From Holdemania sp. Marseille-P2844 (GTDB taxonomy: Bacteria; Bacillota_I; Bacilli_A; Erysipelotrichales; Erysipelotrichaceae), in the NCBI RefSeq assembly GCF_900120005.1, contig NZ_LT635454.1:340759-404758 (forward strand): a stretch of 64,000 bases of DNA, written 5' to 3'. The notes below the pieces were generated by a model. That model did no database searches. It was given only the letters and a program-made list of their open reading frames with translations, and was not told the origin of the DNA. Made by a program: the position numbers and the translations under genes. How positions within the stretch are numbered: the first letter of the stretch is position 1; each line of letters begins with the position of its first letter. Positions 34,401 to 42,786 of this stretch are shown here, piece after piece.

Positions 34401-36020
34401 ATGCCTACGATTTTGGACAACGCTCTGTTCACCGCTTTTTCCGAAGCTTCTGAACAGGTTTATATCTATGTCTGCGACGTCAAACGGGATTTGTCTCACT
34501 GGTCGAAAAATGCCGTGACCTTTTTCGGCCTGCCGGGCGAATATATGGAAAATGCCGCTGCTTTGTGGAAGGCAAAAATCCATCCGGAAGATCGCGGCCG
34601 ATACCTGAAGGACATCGCAGACGTTTTTTCCGGCGTCAAGACGCACCACAGCTGTGAATACCGGGCACTCAGCCAGAGCGGCGATTATGTGTGGCTGGAA
34701 TGCCGCGGCACGATGATGAAAAACGAACAGGGTGAACCGTGGTTGTTCGCCGGAATGATGACGCGCCTGGACGCGCGCAATAAAATCGATCCGCTGACCG
34801 GTCTGCCGACGATGCGGGAGTTTGCCGAACTGGACTTTACAGATATCAAAGGCGTGGCGATGGTCGTCGGCTTCGATGGTTTCCGCGAAGTCATCAACAA
34901 TTATGGATATCGCGGAGGCGATGAAATTCTTGCGGATTTCGCTGTAAAGCTGCGTCAGGTCTGCCCGATGGCGGCGACGCTGTACCGGTTTGAAGGCGAT
35001 GAATTCGCCGTTTTGATTCCCGACGGCAGCCGCAATCAGGCGGGCAGCGTGTTTGAAGCGCTGAGGCAGGCGGCAAAAGAGCTGGGCAGCCGGCAAGTCA
35101 GTCTGGAAATCACCGGCGGCGCTGTCTGCGTGCCGCAGGATGGAACGACGCAGGAGGCGCTCATCAGCAAGCTGGAACATTCTCTGGCCCATGGCAAGGC
35201 ACACCGGCGTTCTCAGCTGGTCTTTTTCAGCCTCGAGGTTTCGTCCGAATACCGCCGGATAAGTGGTTTGAAGCAAATGCTGGCGCGCTCTGTCAATCAT
35301 GCGTGCGAGGGCTTTTCAATGGTTTATCAACCGTTAGTCGATCAGGATCACCGCGTGGTCTGCTGCGAAGCGCTGTTAAGGTGGAATGCCGATCCCGACG
35401 TCGGGGAAATGATCCGGCTGTTGGAAAACACCGGGGAAATTCTTCCGGTCGGCCGCTGGATCGTCCGTCAGGTGTTCGCCCAGGCGCGCTCCTGGCAGCG
35501 CAAAAGTCCGGATTTTATCACCGGGTTTAACGTTTCCTATTTGCAGTTTAAGGATCCAGGGTTTGCCGATTTTCTGATCGCGGAAGCCTGGCGGTTGGAA
35601 ATCAACCCGCGTCAGATTGCGATTGAGCTGACGGAAAGCTGTCAGGTCGAGGACTTTGAAGGACTGGCGCAGGAATTTGCCCGCTTGCGGGCGTTCGGCT
35701 TCAATCTGTCGCTCGACGATTTCGGCATCGCGTATTCCACGCTGCTGCTGATCCGCAACCTGCCGGCCGATTCCGTGAAGATCGATCAATCGTTTATCCG
35801 GGATTTGAGCGAACAAAATCAGGTGGATCTGGCGATTATCGAAAGCGTCGTGTCGCTGTGCTGCAAGCTGGAAATCAGACTGGTGGCTGAAGGGGTGGAA
35901 AACGCCCGCATCCTGAAGCTGTTAAAAGCTTATCCGATCACGCTGTATCAGGGCTTTTATTTTGCCAGGCCGATGATGGCGAGGCAGCTGGAACCGCTTA
36001 TCGGCACGATTCTGCCCTAG
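34401..36020 (+). CDS. Cytoplasmic PAS-GGDEF-EAL protein
   Basis: The 539-residue protein has no signal peptide or membrane helix. A PAS domain occupies about 15-125 (WKAKIHPEDRGRYLKDI and ENEQGEPWLFAG-type strands are visible). The GGDEF domain keeps DPLTGLPTMREF and has YRFEGDEFAVLI, with Glu in place of the first Gly. The EAL domain has CCEALLRWN, ELTESCQ, DDFGIAYST (usual DDFGTGYSS) and VAEGVENA, so the main Glu and Asp ligands remain. It likely turns over c-di-GMP in answer to an intracellular signal, perhaps redox or a small molecule. Confidence 0.87.
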   Translation: MPTILDNALFTAFSEASEQVYIYVCDVKRDLSHWSKNAVTFFGLPGEYMENAAALWKAKIHPEDRGRYLKDIADVFSGVKTHHSCEYRALSQSGDYVWLECRGTMMKNEQGEPWLFAGMMTRLDARNKIDPLTGLPTMREFAELDFTDIKGVAMVVGFDGFREVINNYGYRGGDEILADFAVKLRQVCPMAATLYRFEGDEFAVLIPDGSRNQAGSVFEALRQAAKELGSRQVSLEITGGAVCVPQDGTTQEALISKLEHSLAHGKAHRRSQLVFFSLEVSSEYRRISGLKQMLARSVNHACEGFSMVYQPLVDQDHRVVCCEALLRWNADPDVGEMIRLLENTGEILPVGRWIVRQVFAQARSWQRKSPDFITGFNVSYLQFKDPGFADFLIAEAWRLEINPRQIAIELTESCQVEDFEGLAQEFARLRAFGFNLSLDDFGIAYSTLLLIRNLPADSVKIDQSFIRDLSEQNQVDLAIIESVVSLCCKLEIRLVAEGVENARILKLLKAYPITLYQGFYFARPMMARQLEPLIGTILP

Positions 36021-36029
36021 ATCAAACCC

Positions 36030-36056
36030 AGACGGAATGTTTTCCGTCTTTTCTTT
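36030..36056 (+). terminator. Terminator of the PAS-GGDEF-EAL gene
   Basis: AGACGGAA, a short loop, TTCCGTCT and TTTTCTTTT. Confidence 0.8.
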
Positions 36057-36151
36057 TGTACAAGATTATCCCGTTGTCTTTCATTTTCTGAATTTTTGAG
36101 GATTAAGGTGGCTGCGTGTGGGAAATACTGCAAGGGAAAGCAGGTGATTGG

Positions 36152-37141
36152 ATGCGTGCAGCACAGATCCGCAGAGAAGAAATGGGACTGCATTCCCTTG
36201 GCGAAAAGAAAGATTATTTTGAAGGCTGGTATTTCCGGCTGTGCGACCCGCGTTGTTCGCTGGCGGTGATCGTCGGTTTCAGCCCGCAGCATTCAGCCGC
36301 GCCGTTTTTTATTCAGACGACGGATACGTTGACGAATCAATCACAATGGGCGGAATTTGGCTGGCAGGACGCGGTAGTGCGGCAGTCGCCGTTTCATCTG
36401 ACGCTGGGAAGCAACGAATTTTCGCTGACGCGCGTGAAGCTCGATCTGCCAAAGCTGAAAGTCCGGCTTCGTTTAAGCGGCTTGACGCCGCTGCCGTTTT
36501 CCCGGTACGCCCCGACGATCATGGGACCGTTCGCGTATTTGAAAAATATGGAATGCGTGCATGGCGTGATCAGCCTGCATCACCGCATGGAAGGCGTTGT
36601 CATCGCCAACGGACGTTCGCTTCCCGTAACCGGCGTGGGTTATCTGGAAAAGGACCGCGGCACTTCGTTTCCCCAGCGCTATCTGTGGTTTCAGTCCAAC
36701 CAGTGCGGCGTACCGGATTCGTGCTTCTTCCTGTCGCTGGCCAGTATTCCGTTAGGACCGCTGACATTTAATGGTTGTCTGCTTGTCGTCAAACTGCGCG
36801 ATCAGCTGCATCGCTTTGCGACCTATACCGGCTGCCGCCTGGAATCGCTGCGCTGCCGTCAGTTTAAAGAGGGTTCCGGGTGGGCCAAACTGCGGTTTCA
36901 TCAGGGCGGCTGGCAGATCCGGATCCGTCTGGAATGCGGTCCGGCCTGTTCGCTGGCTTCGCCGCACAACGGGCGGATGCAGGGCCGGATTCAGGAAAGT
37001 CTCAGCGGCCGGGCGCATGTGACGCTGCTGCATCATGGCGTGAAGGTTCATGAAAGCCTGTGGTCGCAGGGCGGCATGGAGCTGCAATGGGAAAAAGAGG
37101 AAGATCAGAACGCGGAATACAGTAAAAAAGGGTTGTCCTGA
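36152..37141 (+). CDS. Tocopherol-cyclase-like protein, function unknown
   Basis: ATG 36152 is preceded by CAGGTGATTGG; GTG 36116, 36 bases upstream in frame and behind AAGG, is a possible alternative. The 329-residue protein carries the family mark KKDYFEGWYFRL near its start and repeated beta strands with conserved Trp/Arg and Gly, as in plant tocopherol cyclase-like (lipocalin-related) domains. Bacterial homologues are widespread in Firmicutes and have no established role; tocopherol is not made here. No signal peptide is seen. Confidence 0.75.
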   Translation: MRAAQIRREEMGLHSLGEKKDYFEGWYFRLCDPRCSLAVIVGFSPQHSAAPFFIQTTDTLTNQSQWAEFGWQDAVVRQSPFHLTLGSNEFSLTRVKLDLPKLKVRLRLSGLTPLPFSRYAPTIMGPFAYLKNMECVHGVISLHHRMEGVVIANGRSLPVTGVGYLEKDRGTSFPQRYLWFQSNQCGVPDSCFFLSLASIPLGPLTFNGCLLVVKLRDQLHRFATYTGCRLESLRCRQFKEGSGWAKLRFHQGGWQIRIRLECGPACSLASPHNGRMQGRIQESLSGRAHVTLLHHGVKVHESLWSQGGMELQWEKEEDQNAEYSKKGLS

Positions 37142-37166
37142 AACGGCAACCCTCAACATTTTTATT
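37130..37166 (+). terminator. Weak terminator overlapping the previous stop
   Basis: GGGTTG (37130-37135) pairs with CAACCC (37147-37152); a T-rich stretch follows after five bases. Confidence 0.5.
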
Positions 37167-37408
37167 ATAGCACGAAAAAAATTTGAATGAAAGGGCTTAC
37201 TTTTTTGAAAACTCTGTTTATAATAAAGTCGAAGATAAGGAATGAGATCTTCAAACAGAGGAAGCTGATCCCTCAGACAGCCGATCAGAACGGTTGAGTC
37301 CGTTAAGGAGAGAACCTAGTTTCTCAATGAATCCATTAAGGCTGATAAAGTAAGAGGAGCGAAGCTTTCAGAATAAACGGAACGTTTATTCTAAGGAGGT
37401 TAAAGTAA

Positions 37409-37441
37409 ATGGAACCTGGACAGAGAGGATACCGCCGCTAA
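37409..37441 (+). CDS. Ten-codon ORF with ideal ribosome site inside the RNA candidate
   Basis: ATG 37409 is eight bases after AAGGAGGT (37393-37400), which itself abuts the perfect hairpin. It encodes MEPGQRGYRR and stops. The spacing and strength of the ribosome site make translation plausible. A peptide this small could be regulatory, or translation could shape the RNA. No function is known to me. Confidence 0.45.
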   Translation: MEPGQRGYRR

Positions 37442-37696
37442 ACGCCGGCGTTGCGCGATGAATCGCAGATCCGTGTGATGCTTCTTACAACTTCCCATTT
37501 TGCTGAAAATTTACAAAACAGCCATCGAACAGATAAACAGCCATTTTGTGAGGATTAAGGGTAAACGCGAGGAAGAAATGAGAACGGTTTGGTTTCAGCA
37601 GTGGAATCGAATTGATGTCATAGAGAGAGTTGCGGAAATGTTGGAAAACAGCCGCTGCGGTTCATCGGTATAAATAGAATCAATAACATAGATGAA

Positions 37697-37726
37697 GAAC
37701 CTGCAAAAAATGCGGGTTCTTTTTTC
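37697..37726 (+). terminator. Terminator of the RNA candidate
   Basis: GAACCTGCA, a short A-rich loop, TGCGGGTTC and TTTTTT. Confidence 0.92.
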
Positions 37727-37887
37727 GTGCTTTGAATTCCTTTGATAACGAGCATCGGGAAATAAGCCGGTTTTGCTTCTTAGGTCTCTGTTTCAGCAGA
37801 ATGGCGGCAGCAGGAAGTCGGAACGAGAGTTTTGAGGAACAGCGCCGTTTAAAGGTTGTTTTTCAGCCTTGAATTTCCCAGGAAATA

Positions 37888-37917
37888 GTAAGTTTAACGA
37901 TTGTTAAACAAGCTTAC
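37888..37917. promoter_or_regulatory. Operator-like dyad before the hydrogenase promoter
   Basis: GTAAG-TTTAAC-GATT-GTTAAAC-AAG-CTTAC is an imperfect 30-base palindrome ending eight bases before the -35 box. TTGTTAAACAAGCTTACAA within it recalls, but does not match, Rex sites (spacing is one base longer). A redox regulator would make sense for hydrogenases. Its identity is open. Confidence 0.45.
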
Positions 37918-37924
37918 AATTATT

Positions 37925-37953
37925 TTGAAAGCACTTGCGGAATATGCGATAAT
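37925..37953 (+). promoter_or_regulatory. Promoter of the hydrogenase operon
   Basis: TTGAAA (37925-37930), a 17-base spacer and GATAAT (37948-37953). Confidence 0.7.
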
Positions 37954-38028
37954 AAAAGTAGGTTTTCAGAATTGAAAATCAGCGCTATCTATGGTAATGT
38001 GAATTTGTTAGCAATGGAGGAGAAAACA

Positions 38029-39483
38029 ATGTCCATGTTCAATCACGAAGCACGTCAGTTCAAGTTCGACGTGCTCAAGGAAATTTCACAGCTGGCTTAT
38101 GAAGGAAAATTGACGGACGACAGCGCGGCCGCGATCAGCCGCAAACTGATCCCGGGGCGCAAGGCGGAATTCCGCTGCTGCGTGTATAAGGAAAGAGAAA
38201 TCCTGCGGCAGCGCACGCGCCTGGCGTGCGGGAAAATGGCGGATGAAGCTGCGGCATACAATCCGCGTCAGATCGTTCAGGTGATCGACGCGGCGTGCGA
38301 CGGCTGCACGATCCGCAAGATTCAGATCACCGACAACTGCCGCAAGTGCATGGCGAAAGCCTGTCTGGCTTCGTGTAAGTTCGATGCCATCAGCATGGGG
38401 CTGCACCGCGCCCAGATTGATTATACAAAATGCAAGGAGTGCGGCGCCTGCGCCCGCAGCTGTCCATACAACGCGATCGTCGTCACCGAGCGGCCGTGTT
38501 CCCAGCACTGCCCGGTCGACGCAATCCGCTGGGATGAAAATGGGATCGCTCAGATCGACGAAACCAAATGCATCAACTGCGGCGCCTGTCAGGCCGCCTG
38601 CCCGTTTGGCGCGATTGAGGATATGTCATGGATCGTGCCGGTCGTCAGCCTGTTGAAAATGGGAACGCCGATGTTTGCGATCGTCGCTCCGGCGATTCAG
38701 GGGCAGTTTGACAACGCCACCCTGCCGCAGATCAAGAAAAGCATTGAGCTGCTGGGGTTTGAAAAAGTCTACGAGGTCGCGCTGGGCGCGGATGCCGTCG
38801 CGTGGGAGGAACAGGCGGAGCTGGCGGAAAAGATGGAAGCCGGCGTGCCGATGACGACCTCCTGCTGTCCGGCTTTTGTCAACCTCGCAAAGATGCACTT
38901 CCCGCAGATTTACGAAAACAATATGTCGACCGTCGTTTCACCGATGATGGCGCTGGCCCGCAAGCTGAAAAAAGACCATCCGGATCACGGCGTGATCTTT
39001 ATCGGCCCATGTCTGGCGAAAAAGCAGGAAGCGATGGAATCCTTCACCGCCGTTGATTACGTGCTGACCTTTGAGGAAATCGCGGCGATGATGATCGCCA
39101 AACACATTGATCCTTCGGAAGTAGAGGCGAAAGAGGAAGACTATCCGTCGATCTTCGGCCGCAACTTCGCTCAGGGCGGCGGTGTTGGCAAAGCGGTCGC
39201 GCAGGCTGCAAAGGAAAAAGCGATGGCCGCGCCGGTGAGCGTGTACGCCGACGGCTGCATGGAATGCAAGAAGCAGCTGACGTTAATGAAGTTCGGCAAG
39301 TTTACCGGCAACATTCTGGAAGGCATGGCCTGTCCGGGCGGCTGCATCGCCGGGCCGGCGGTCATCGAGCCGCCGATGGTGGCAAAAGGCCGGATGGCGA
39401 AAGAAAATAACGGCCAACAGAAAACGATTGAGGAATCGCTGGAAAGCTTTGATTTTACCGGCGTGCCGATGCATCGAAAATAA
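38029..39483 (+). CDS. [FeFe] hydrogenase, monomeric group-B-like
   Basis: ATG 38029 has GGAGGAG about seven bases upstream. The 484-residue protein has an N-terminal domain with extra cysteines (CDGCTIRKIQITDNCRKC), two ferredoxin-type 4Fe-4S motifs (CKECGACARSC and CINCGACQAAC), and the H-cluster motifs TSCCPAF (277-283), GPCLAKKQE (from 326) and MACPGGCIAGPA with Cys435 and Cys439. It should take up or evolve H2 with ferredoxin. The motif variants (GPC for MPC, F after CCPA) fit the less studied group B. Maturation genes hydEFG are not in the window. It heads a four-gene operon. Confidence 0.88.
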   Translation: MSMFNHEARQFKFDVLKEISQLAYEGKLTDDSAAAISRKLIPGRKAEFRCCVYKEREILRQRTRLACGKMADEAAAYNPRQIVQVIDAACDGCTIRKIQITDNCRKCMAKACLASCKFDAISMGLHRAQIDYTKCKECGACARSCPYNAIVVTERPCSQHCPVDAIRWDENGIAQIDETKCINCGACQAACPFGAIEDMSWIVPVVSLLKMGTPMFAIVAPAIQGQFDNATLPQIKKSIELLGFEKVYEVALGADAVAWEEQAELAEKMEAGVPMTTSCCPAFVNLAKMHFPQIYENNMSTVVSPMMALARKLKKDHPDHGVIFIGPCLAKKQEAMESFTAVDYVLTFEEIAAMMIAKHIDPSEVEAKEEDYPSIFGRNFAQGGGVGKAVAQAAKEKAMAAPVSVYADGCMECKKQLTLMKFGKFTGNILEGMACPGGCIAGPAVIEPPMVAKGRMAKENNGQQKTIEESLESFDFTGVPMHRK

Positions 39484-39501
39484 GCGAAAAGGAGAAGCGA
39501 C

Positions 39502-39750
39502 ATGGTCACTGTTGAAGTTTGTATTGGAAGCGCCTGTTACGTCAAGGGCAGCAATGAAGTCGTCACAATTCTGCAGGAGTTAATCAAAGAAAAAGGCTGG
39601 GAAGATCAGGTCAATGTTAAGGGGGCTTTCTGCATGCAGGTCTGCACACAGGGCCTGGGACTGCGCGTTAACGGCAAGCAGCTGCTGGGCGTCGGTCTGC
39701 ATAATGTCAGAGAAGTGCTCGAGCGGGAAATTACGGCGGCCCTGGCATGA
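39502..39750 (+). CDS. Thioredoxin-like [2Fe-2S] ferredoxin
   Basis: The 82-residue protein starts at ATG 39502 behind AAAAGGAG, 18 bases after the hydrogenase stop. Four cysteines, in VCIGSACYVKG and AFCMQVCTQG, match the [2Fe-2S] fold of NuoE C-terminal/HydC-type ferredoxins. It probably passes electrons between the two hydrogenases or to another partner. Its stop overlaps the next start (ATGA). Confidence 0.85.
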   Translation: MVTVEVCIGSACYVKGSNEVVTILQELIKEKGWEDQVNVKGAFCMQVCTQGLGLRVNGKQLLGVGLHNVREVLEREITAALA

Positions 39751-41435
39751 GCTACATCCAGCTGTCCGAGGCGAACTGCCGCAACTGTCTGCGCTGTGTG
39801 CGCGTCTGTCCCACCAAGGCGATGACGTATCAGAATCATCAGCCTACAATTCTTGAAGACGAGTGTATTCTGTGCGGCAAATGCTACGCGATCTGTCCGC
39901 ACAGCGCCAAAAAGGTTCACAGCGACGTCGATCAGGTCCGTCAGTGGATCGCTCAGGGTCAGCCGCTGGCCTTAAGCATCGCACCGTCCTTTGCGTCGGT
40001 CTGGCCGGACTATCCGCGGCTGAAACGACAGCTGGAAGCGATCGGGTTTCAGGTGATCGAGGAAACGGCGGTCGGCGCCCGGCTGGTTTCTCAGGCTTAC
40101 ATGAAGCTGATCGAGGAACATCAGATGAAAAACATTCTGTCGACGTGCTGTCCGGCCGTCGTCACCTATGTTGAGAAAAATTTTCCGGAACTTGTCGATC
40201 AGCTGGCGCCGGTTGTGTCGCCGATGATTGCGCATGGCTATGATTTGAAAGAGCGTTATCCGGGTGTGAAGACGGTGTTTTTGACGCCATGCATCGCGAA
40301 GCAGAAGGAAGCTGCCGATCCGCGCTTTGCGGGGGCCATCGACGCGGTGTTAACGATGCCGGATCTTTCTGTCTGGCTGAAAGACGAACCTGTAAACGAG
40401 GATGAGGAACAACCGGAAGTCCGATGGGAAAGTCTGAAAGCCAGCACCGTACGAATGTATCCGACCCCCGGCGGGGTGATCCGCACCTTAAGCAGTTCGG
40501 ACGAAGTGTACGAGCGGGTCAGTGCGGAAGGCATGGACCGCGTCCGGGATGCGCTGAAGTCGATCGCTCAGGGACACATGGAAGGCTATTTCTTCGAACT
40601 GTCGGCTTGCGAACAGTCCTGTCTGGGCGGTCCGCTGTTATGCCACGTCGATCACAGCGAATGGAGAGCGCGCAGCGCGATCCGACGCAACATGGATCCC
40701 CAGGATCAGGTGCGCCAGGCCCAGCTGCCCGCCAATCTGCGCGCGAAGTGGCAGGCCGATCCAATCGAGCGGACGACGCATACCGAAGAAGAAATTAAGG
40801 ACATGTTGTTTTTGATGGGCAAGACGACGCGGGAAAAGGAACTGGACTGCGGCGCCTGCGGTTACGAAAGCTGCCGCGCCAAAGCGATCGCAGTGCTGGA
40901 GGGCAAAGCGGATCCGAAGCTCTGTCTGCCCTACGCACTCGAGCACGCCCAGTCGATTTCCAATCTGATCATCGAGAATACGCCGAATGGAATTCTCGTG
41001 CTGGATGAGCATAACTGCGTGCGCGAGATCAATCCGGCGGCGCTGAATATGATGAACCTGCAGGAAATTGATCCGATCGGCATGCCGGTCGAGTCGATTC
41101 TGCCGGATCAGGGGCTGCATGAGCTGCTTCAGGATTTTGTCGGCGTCCAGTATTACCGCTGCGAATATCCGCAATATCATAAAATCTTAAACCACGCGAT
41201 GATCTCGATTGAGGACCACCGCTATGTCATCCTGATTTTAATGGATCTGACGGTGGAGGAAACCAAGGAGAAAGTCATCCGCCAGATGCAGATGAAGACG
41301 GCGGAGGTTGCGCAGACCGTCATCGACGATCAGATGCGCGTCGTTCAGGAAATCGCCAGTCTGTTGGGCGAAACGACGGCGAAGTCCAAGGTTGCCTTAA
41401 CGCGGCTGATGAAAGCGATGGATGAAGATGATTGA
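39747..41435 (+). CDS. Sensory [FeFe] hydrogenase with Fe-S and PAS domains (HydS-like)
   Basis: The 562-residue protein starts in an ATGA overlap. Order of parts: two 4Fe-4S motifs (CRNCLRCVRVC, CILCGKCYAIC), an H-cluster domain with STCCPAVV (132-139), TPCIAKQKE (from 180) and ACEQSCLGGP (Cys288, Cys292), a four-Cys Fe-S domain (DCGACGYESC and a later Cys), a PAS domain (about 405-500) and a helical tail. This is the layout of group C, putatively H2- or redox-sensing hydrogenases. The PAS and helical tail suggest it controls the phosphatase encoded next. Direct evidence of sensing is lacking for most of the group. Confidence 0.88.
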   Translation: MSYIQLSEANCRNCLRCVRVCPTKAMTYQNHQPTILEDECILCGKCYAICPHSAKKVHSDVDQVRQWIAQGQPLALSIAPSFASVWPDYPRLKRQLEAIGFQVIEETAVGARLVSQAYMKLIEEHQMKNILSTCCPAVVTYVEKNFPELVDQLAPVVSPMIAHGYDLKERYPGVKTVFLTPCIAKQKEAADPRFAGAIDAVLTMPDLSVWLKDEPVNEDEEQPEVRWESLKASTVRMYPTPGGVIRTLSSSDEVYERVSAEGMDRVRDALKSIAQGHMEGYFFELSACEQSCLGGPLLCHVDHSEWRARSAIRRNMDPQDQVRQAQLPANLRAKWQADPIERTTHTEEEIKDMLFLMGKTTREKELDCGACGYESCRAKAIAVLEGKADPKLCLPYALEHAQSISNLIIENTPNGILVLDEHNCVREINPAALNMMNLQEIDPIGMPVESILPDQGLHELLQDFVGVQYYRCEYPQYHKILNHAMISIEDHRYVILILMDLTVEETKEKVIRQMQMKTAEVAQTVIDDQMRVVQEIASLLGETTAKSKVALTRLMKAMDEDD

Positions 41436-42615
41436 AGAAAAAATCCATGTGGAAACGTCGTTTTCCTCGCTGATCAAAAAGAATGAGGAACTGTGCGGCG
41501 ATAAGGTGGCGATCCGCTATTGCGATCAGTTCTGCATCCTGGTGCTGGCTGACGGTCTGGGCAGCGGAGTCAAAGCGAACATTCTGTCCACGCTGACCAG
41601 CACGATCATCTGCGAGATGATGGCAGAAGGTGCGACGCTGCAGGAAGCGGTCGATACGATCACTGCGACGCTGCCGCAATGTCAGGAGCGCGGAATAGCG
41701 TATTCCACATTCACCATCGTTCAGATTTACTACGACGGGACGGCGCATCTGATCGAATTTGATAATCCGGCCGCCGTGATCATGCGCCGGGGAACCTGTA
41801 TTGAATTGCCGCGGACAACGCGCGTGATCGGGCAGCGGCGAATCCGGGAAAGCAGCTTTCAGGTAGAGCCGAACGATTTCATCGTCGTGTTTTCCGACGG
41901 GATTATCCACGCCGGCGTCGGTACGTTTTTGAACTTCGGCTGGGATCATGCCGATGTGGAAAAACATCTGACGGAATATTGCCGCTCGACTGATCCGGCA
42001 CGCGAGGTGACGCGGATTTTACTGGCCTGCGTCAACGATCTGTATCAGGGCCAGCCAGGCGACGATTCGACGGTGGCCACGGCCAAGATCGTGCCGGCCA
42101 CGGAGGCCCGCGTGATGGTCGGGCCGCCGGAACATCCGGAGGACGACCGCAAGGTGGTCGGCCGTTTATTGAGCGCCACGGGGAAGAAAATCTGCTGCGG
42201 CGGGACGACGTCCAACATTGTCTCACGGATTACCGGCAAGGAAATCCAGATCGAAAACCTGTTATCCTTAACCTCCGACGTCCCGCCGATGGCCTATATC
42301 GAAGGGCTGGATTTAGTGACAGAAGGGGTGCTGACGCTGCAGAAAGCGAATGAATATCTGCACGAATGCGCTCAGTCGCCGCAGTTTTACGAGCAGTTTC
42401 TGCTGACGAAGCAGGAAGACGGCGCGATCTTGCTGACGAAAATGTTTTTGCAGGACTGCACGAAAATCGTGTTCATGGTCGGCCGTTCCGATAATCCCGC
42501 GCACCGCCAGTTAGCCTATTCGACGATCTCGCTGCGGGCAAAAATCCGGATGATTGAACGGATGGCTGAAAATCTCAAGAAGCTGGGCAAGATCGTCCAG
42601 ATCGAGCTGTATTAA
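41422..42615 (+). CDS. PP2C/SpoIIE-type serine/threonine phosphatase
   Basis: ATG 41422 overlaps the sensory hydrogenase by 14 bases; ATG 41428 is an alternative and no strong ribosome site is present, so coupling is likely. The 397-residue protein has an N-terminal SpoIIE/PP2C domain (ILVLADGLGSGVKA, VVFSDGIIHAG, GQPGDDSTVATA with the metal Asp residues) and a C-terminal domain of about 170 residues without a family I can name. It probably dephosphorylates a protein partner in response to the upstream sensory hydrogenase. Such a pairing is known from several anaerobes. Confidence 0.85.
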   Translation: MKMIEEKIHVETSFSSLIKKNEELCGDKVAIRYCDQFCILVLADGLGSGVKANILSTLTSTIICEMMAEGATLQEAVDTITATLPQCQERGIAYSTFTIVQIYYDGTAHLIEFDNPAAVIMRRGTCIELPRTTRVIGQRRIRESSFQVEPNDFIVVFSDGIIHAGVGTFLNFGWDHADVEKHLTEYCRSTDPAREVTRILLACVNDLYQGQPGDDSTVATAKIVPATEARVMVGPPEHPEDDRKVVGRLLSATGKKICCGGTTSNIVSRITGKEIQIENLLSLTSDVPPMAYIEGLDLVTEGVLTLQKANEYLHECAQSPQFYEQFLLTKQEDGAILLTKMFLQDCTKIVFMVGRSDNPAHRQLAYSTISLRAKIRMIERMAENLKKLGKIVQIELY

Positions 42616-42762
42616 ACAAAAGGATAATCGGGAATGAAATTGACGTGCAAAGAGCGAAGATGCATACTGCCTGATGCTGAAGAATGGGACGATCCATTGT
42701 GGAATTTCCCAGTTGGCTTTGCGGACGTGGTTTATGGAGAAGTTGATAGAGAAGTAGGAAAG

Positions 42763-42786
42763 CTGCCGGATCTTGCGGCAGTTTTC
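42763..42786 (+). terminator. Terminator of the hydrogenase operon
   Basis: CTGCCG (42763-42768) pairs with CGGCAG (42776-42781), followed by TTTTC. It is shorter than most terminators in the window. Confidence 0.6.

Larger units (their letters stand above)
37226..37726 (+). ncRNA. Candidate structured non-coding RNA, about 500 nt
   Basis: No ordinary gene fits here. A TATAAT box (37219-37224) lies at the left and a strong terminator at the right. Between them are many short stems: GAAGAT/ATCTTC (37231/37247), CTGATC/GATCAG (37265/37283), AACGG/CCGTT with loop TTGAGT (37289/37300), GAGAA/TTCTC with loop CCTAGT (37310/37321), and a perfect ten-pair stem AGAATAAACG/CGTTTATTCT (37370/37383). 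CTCTGTTT at 37212 could also pair with AAACAGAG at 37253. A ribosome site and a ten-codon ORF follow directly. The organisation resembles large Firmicutes RNAs such as raiA or ROOL, but I cannot confirm a match without a covariance model. Confidence 0.6.

Noticed and set aside
37226-37726. tmRNA or RNase P RNA
   Set aside because: The tmRNA ends (GG...TGGATTCGAC and CCA) and RNase P conserved blocks (GAGGAAAGTCC and AGAGTA type) are not present.
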